DNA from: Xestospongia muta
Taxonomy: Eukaryota > Porifera > Demospongiae > Haplosclerida > Petrosiidae
Assembly (NCBI GenBank): GCA_963693285.1
Contig: OY848927.1
Span: forward strand, 1,738,501 to 1,802,500
DNA: 64,000 bases
Direction of reading: 5' to 3'
The position numbers were made by a program, and so were the translations under genes. Numbering within the stretch: the stretch's first letter is position 1; each line of letters begins with the position of its first letter. Of this stretch, positions 55,683 to 64,000 are shown piece after piece. The notes beneath the pieces were generated by a model that did no database searches, had not been told where the DNA came from, and worked only from the letters and a program-made list of their open reading frames with translations.

Positions 55683-56386
55683 TCAAACTCTTGAGGGATA
55701 CAGCATCTATAAAATAAATGTACCAAGTGAACAATTAATTGAAATAAACTTACTACTCGTACTCTAGCTCCCATAGCACGTGATGGCAAATGTCTACGAA
55801 ACTTGGCTCTTACAACTCCGTTATCACCATGTGGTCTCATCACACGCCCCCAAATTACTCTATGCTTCCTAGGCTTTTTAATTCCTCGATCTAAAGATGT
55901 TATTATGAACTTGTTAAAAGAAAGATCATAATATATCAATAACCTTTGCCTCTTTTGTGAACTCTATATACATAGGCCAATCTCTTCCCAAGATAAAACT
56001 CTGTTTCTTTTTTGTTCTCTACACCCTCTATTTTAATGAGAGACTGCTGAGGATGAATATTACGCTTTCCACGACGATGACTTAGAAATATACCCTTGCA
56101 GTATAACCTATAATAAGGAATTAAAGGTAATAGAGTATCATTATGGAAAGTTCATAAGTTATGTAGTGTGATCAATAGTGAAATTTAGAAACAAGACTAA
56201 AATCATTGTAAGATTATTTAAATGGTGATTGTAGTTCAGTAAACTTGAGCATTTATGGAATACAAACTACGACAAAATAGATAACAAATTCATGACTAGT
56301 GCACAGCCTTAGTTTATGATATTACTGGATATTATTGCACCTTACCTTAAAATTCTTGGTTTTCGATTTAATAAGCAATCTTCCAT
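55683..56386 (-). CDS. RPL35A: 60S ribosomal protein L35a (eL33)
   Basis: Large-subunit ribosomal protein. Exons: 56386-56346, 56107-55944, 55890-55754, 55706-55683; 121 aa in phase. Family blocks: [68 protein letters not shown] and the terminal MLYPSRV (human ends MLYPSRI). The first exon gives [13 protein letters not shown], a slightly unusual N terminus for the family but the only ATG that joins in phase. Highly basic, as expected. It is head-to-head with GFM1 about 670 bp away. Confidence 0.93.
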
Positions 56387-57055
56387 TTTCGTAACAATCG
56401 TGAATTCAGGGTAAACTTGTGAATCAGTTTTTACAATAATCACAAATTCACATTAAAATTGTGAATCGCAAAGTGCAATAATCAATAATTTCTGGAAAAA
56501 TCATGAGTTTAGACTGTAATAATTAAGATTTTCATGTCTATAATCAAGACTTTTATGTTTATTTTTGTCATCATTTGTATTCCATACACATTGGCAGCCA
56601 GTAAATTTTACTTAGCATCTTGAAAACAAAATATTATACCTTACATTTGTGTCTACTCATTGACAGTGTCCTCTTTCTTATTAAGCGGGCGATAGCTTAT
56701 AGAAAATATATTTTTGGCCAAAATGCCATAAATGCAACATATATACACACTTCAGAGTTAACACCACTGATATCATACATATGAGGCAACTTGAATGGAC
56801 AAACTAAAATTCTTGGTGGTCTTCTAGCATTCCCCCTTAAAATCTGGCTATGCACACTATATAGATCTATCTTGGTTAGAGGGTATATATTCATACGATA
56901 ATGGATTACAACTTAGTGCGAGGTATGCATATTCAAACTGTCCACGGTAACTAGTCATTGTACGTACATTGGGTAGACTTACCTAGTCATAGTTTACCCG
57001 CCTGGTTACTATCCTGTGGGTGATATAGAAAATAATATACAAATAACGTAATATA
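56387..57055. promoter_or_regulatory. Divergent intergenic, RPL35A / GFM1
   Basis: 669 bp between divergent starts. It contains short GTGAATC / GATTCAC and ATAATC repeats near 56395-56530 (CGTGAATTC, CACAAATTCACA, TTGTGAATCG). Nothing coding was recognised in it. Promoter function is inferred. Confidence 0.4.

Positions 57056-64000
<6,945 letters not shown>

Overview
This is a nuclear, intron-rich, AT-rich animal locus. The genes have many short exons, with introns from about 40 nt to about 3 kb, GT-AG borders and tight spacing. Gene content is metazoan: an Msn/TNIK-type MAP4K, PRKX, a three-CH filamin-like protein, NCKX, SLC26, MFSD1, ATG3, TYSND1, mitochondrial EF-G and RPL35A. Compactness, base composition and divergence from vertebrate proteins suggest an early-branching animal, most likely a demosponge of the Amphimedon kind. 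The species is inferred, not shown. Gene models were built by hand: splice sites were chosen so that reading phase closes across every exon and the product aligns with the remembered family.

Layout: MFSD1 (-, 3' end outside the window) is head-to-head with a PRKX-like kinase (+, 3483-9830), which carries a dead hAT transposon in its last intron. A filamin-like gene (+, 10951-16656) and a SnoaL-like gene (+, 16858-18539) follow. Glutathione reductase (-, 18655-22423) is tail-to-tail with SnoaL and head-to-head with an NCKX exchanger (+, 22619-25204). A SLC26 transporter (-, 25450-29412) is head-to-head with an Msn/TNIK/MAP4K4-type kinase (+, 29695-39025), which holds a TC microsatellite and a Harbinger/MADF relic in introns. 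From about 39.2 to 45.9 kb is an accessory, repeat-dominated block. It is bounded by inverted copies of a short motif and contains tandem arrays, a GC-rich hairpin, E2F-like sites, SINE-like pieces and a few unassigned exon-like ORFs. TYSND1 (+, 45971-49216, ending in SKL) is followed after only 54 bp by ATG3 (+, 49271-52807). An SLC25A14/30-like carrier (-, 53211-55502) and RPL35A (-, 55683-56386) come next, then GFM1/mitochondrial EF-G (+, 57056 to beyond the window end).

The genes are mostly housekeeping with no common pathway. Shared themes are transport (MFSD1, NCKX, SLC26, SLC25), kinase signalling, redox, autophagy/peroxisome and mitochondrial or cytosolic translation. The clearest architectural trait is compactness: three pairs start within 145-285 bp of each other on opposite strands, and several convergent or tandem pairs lie within 55-250 bp. 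No new enzymatic system is demonstrated. The most unexplained sequence is the 39-46 kb block.
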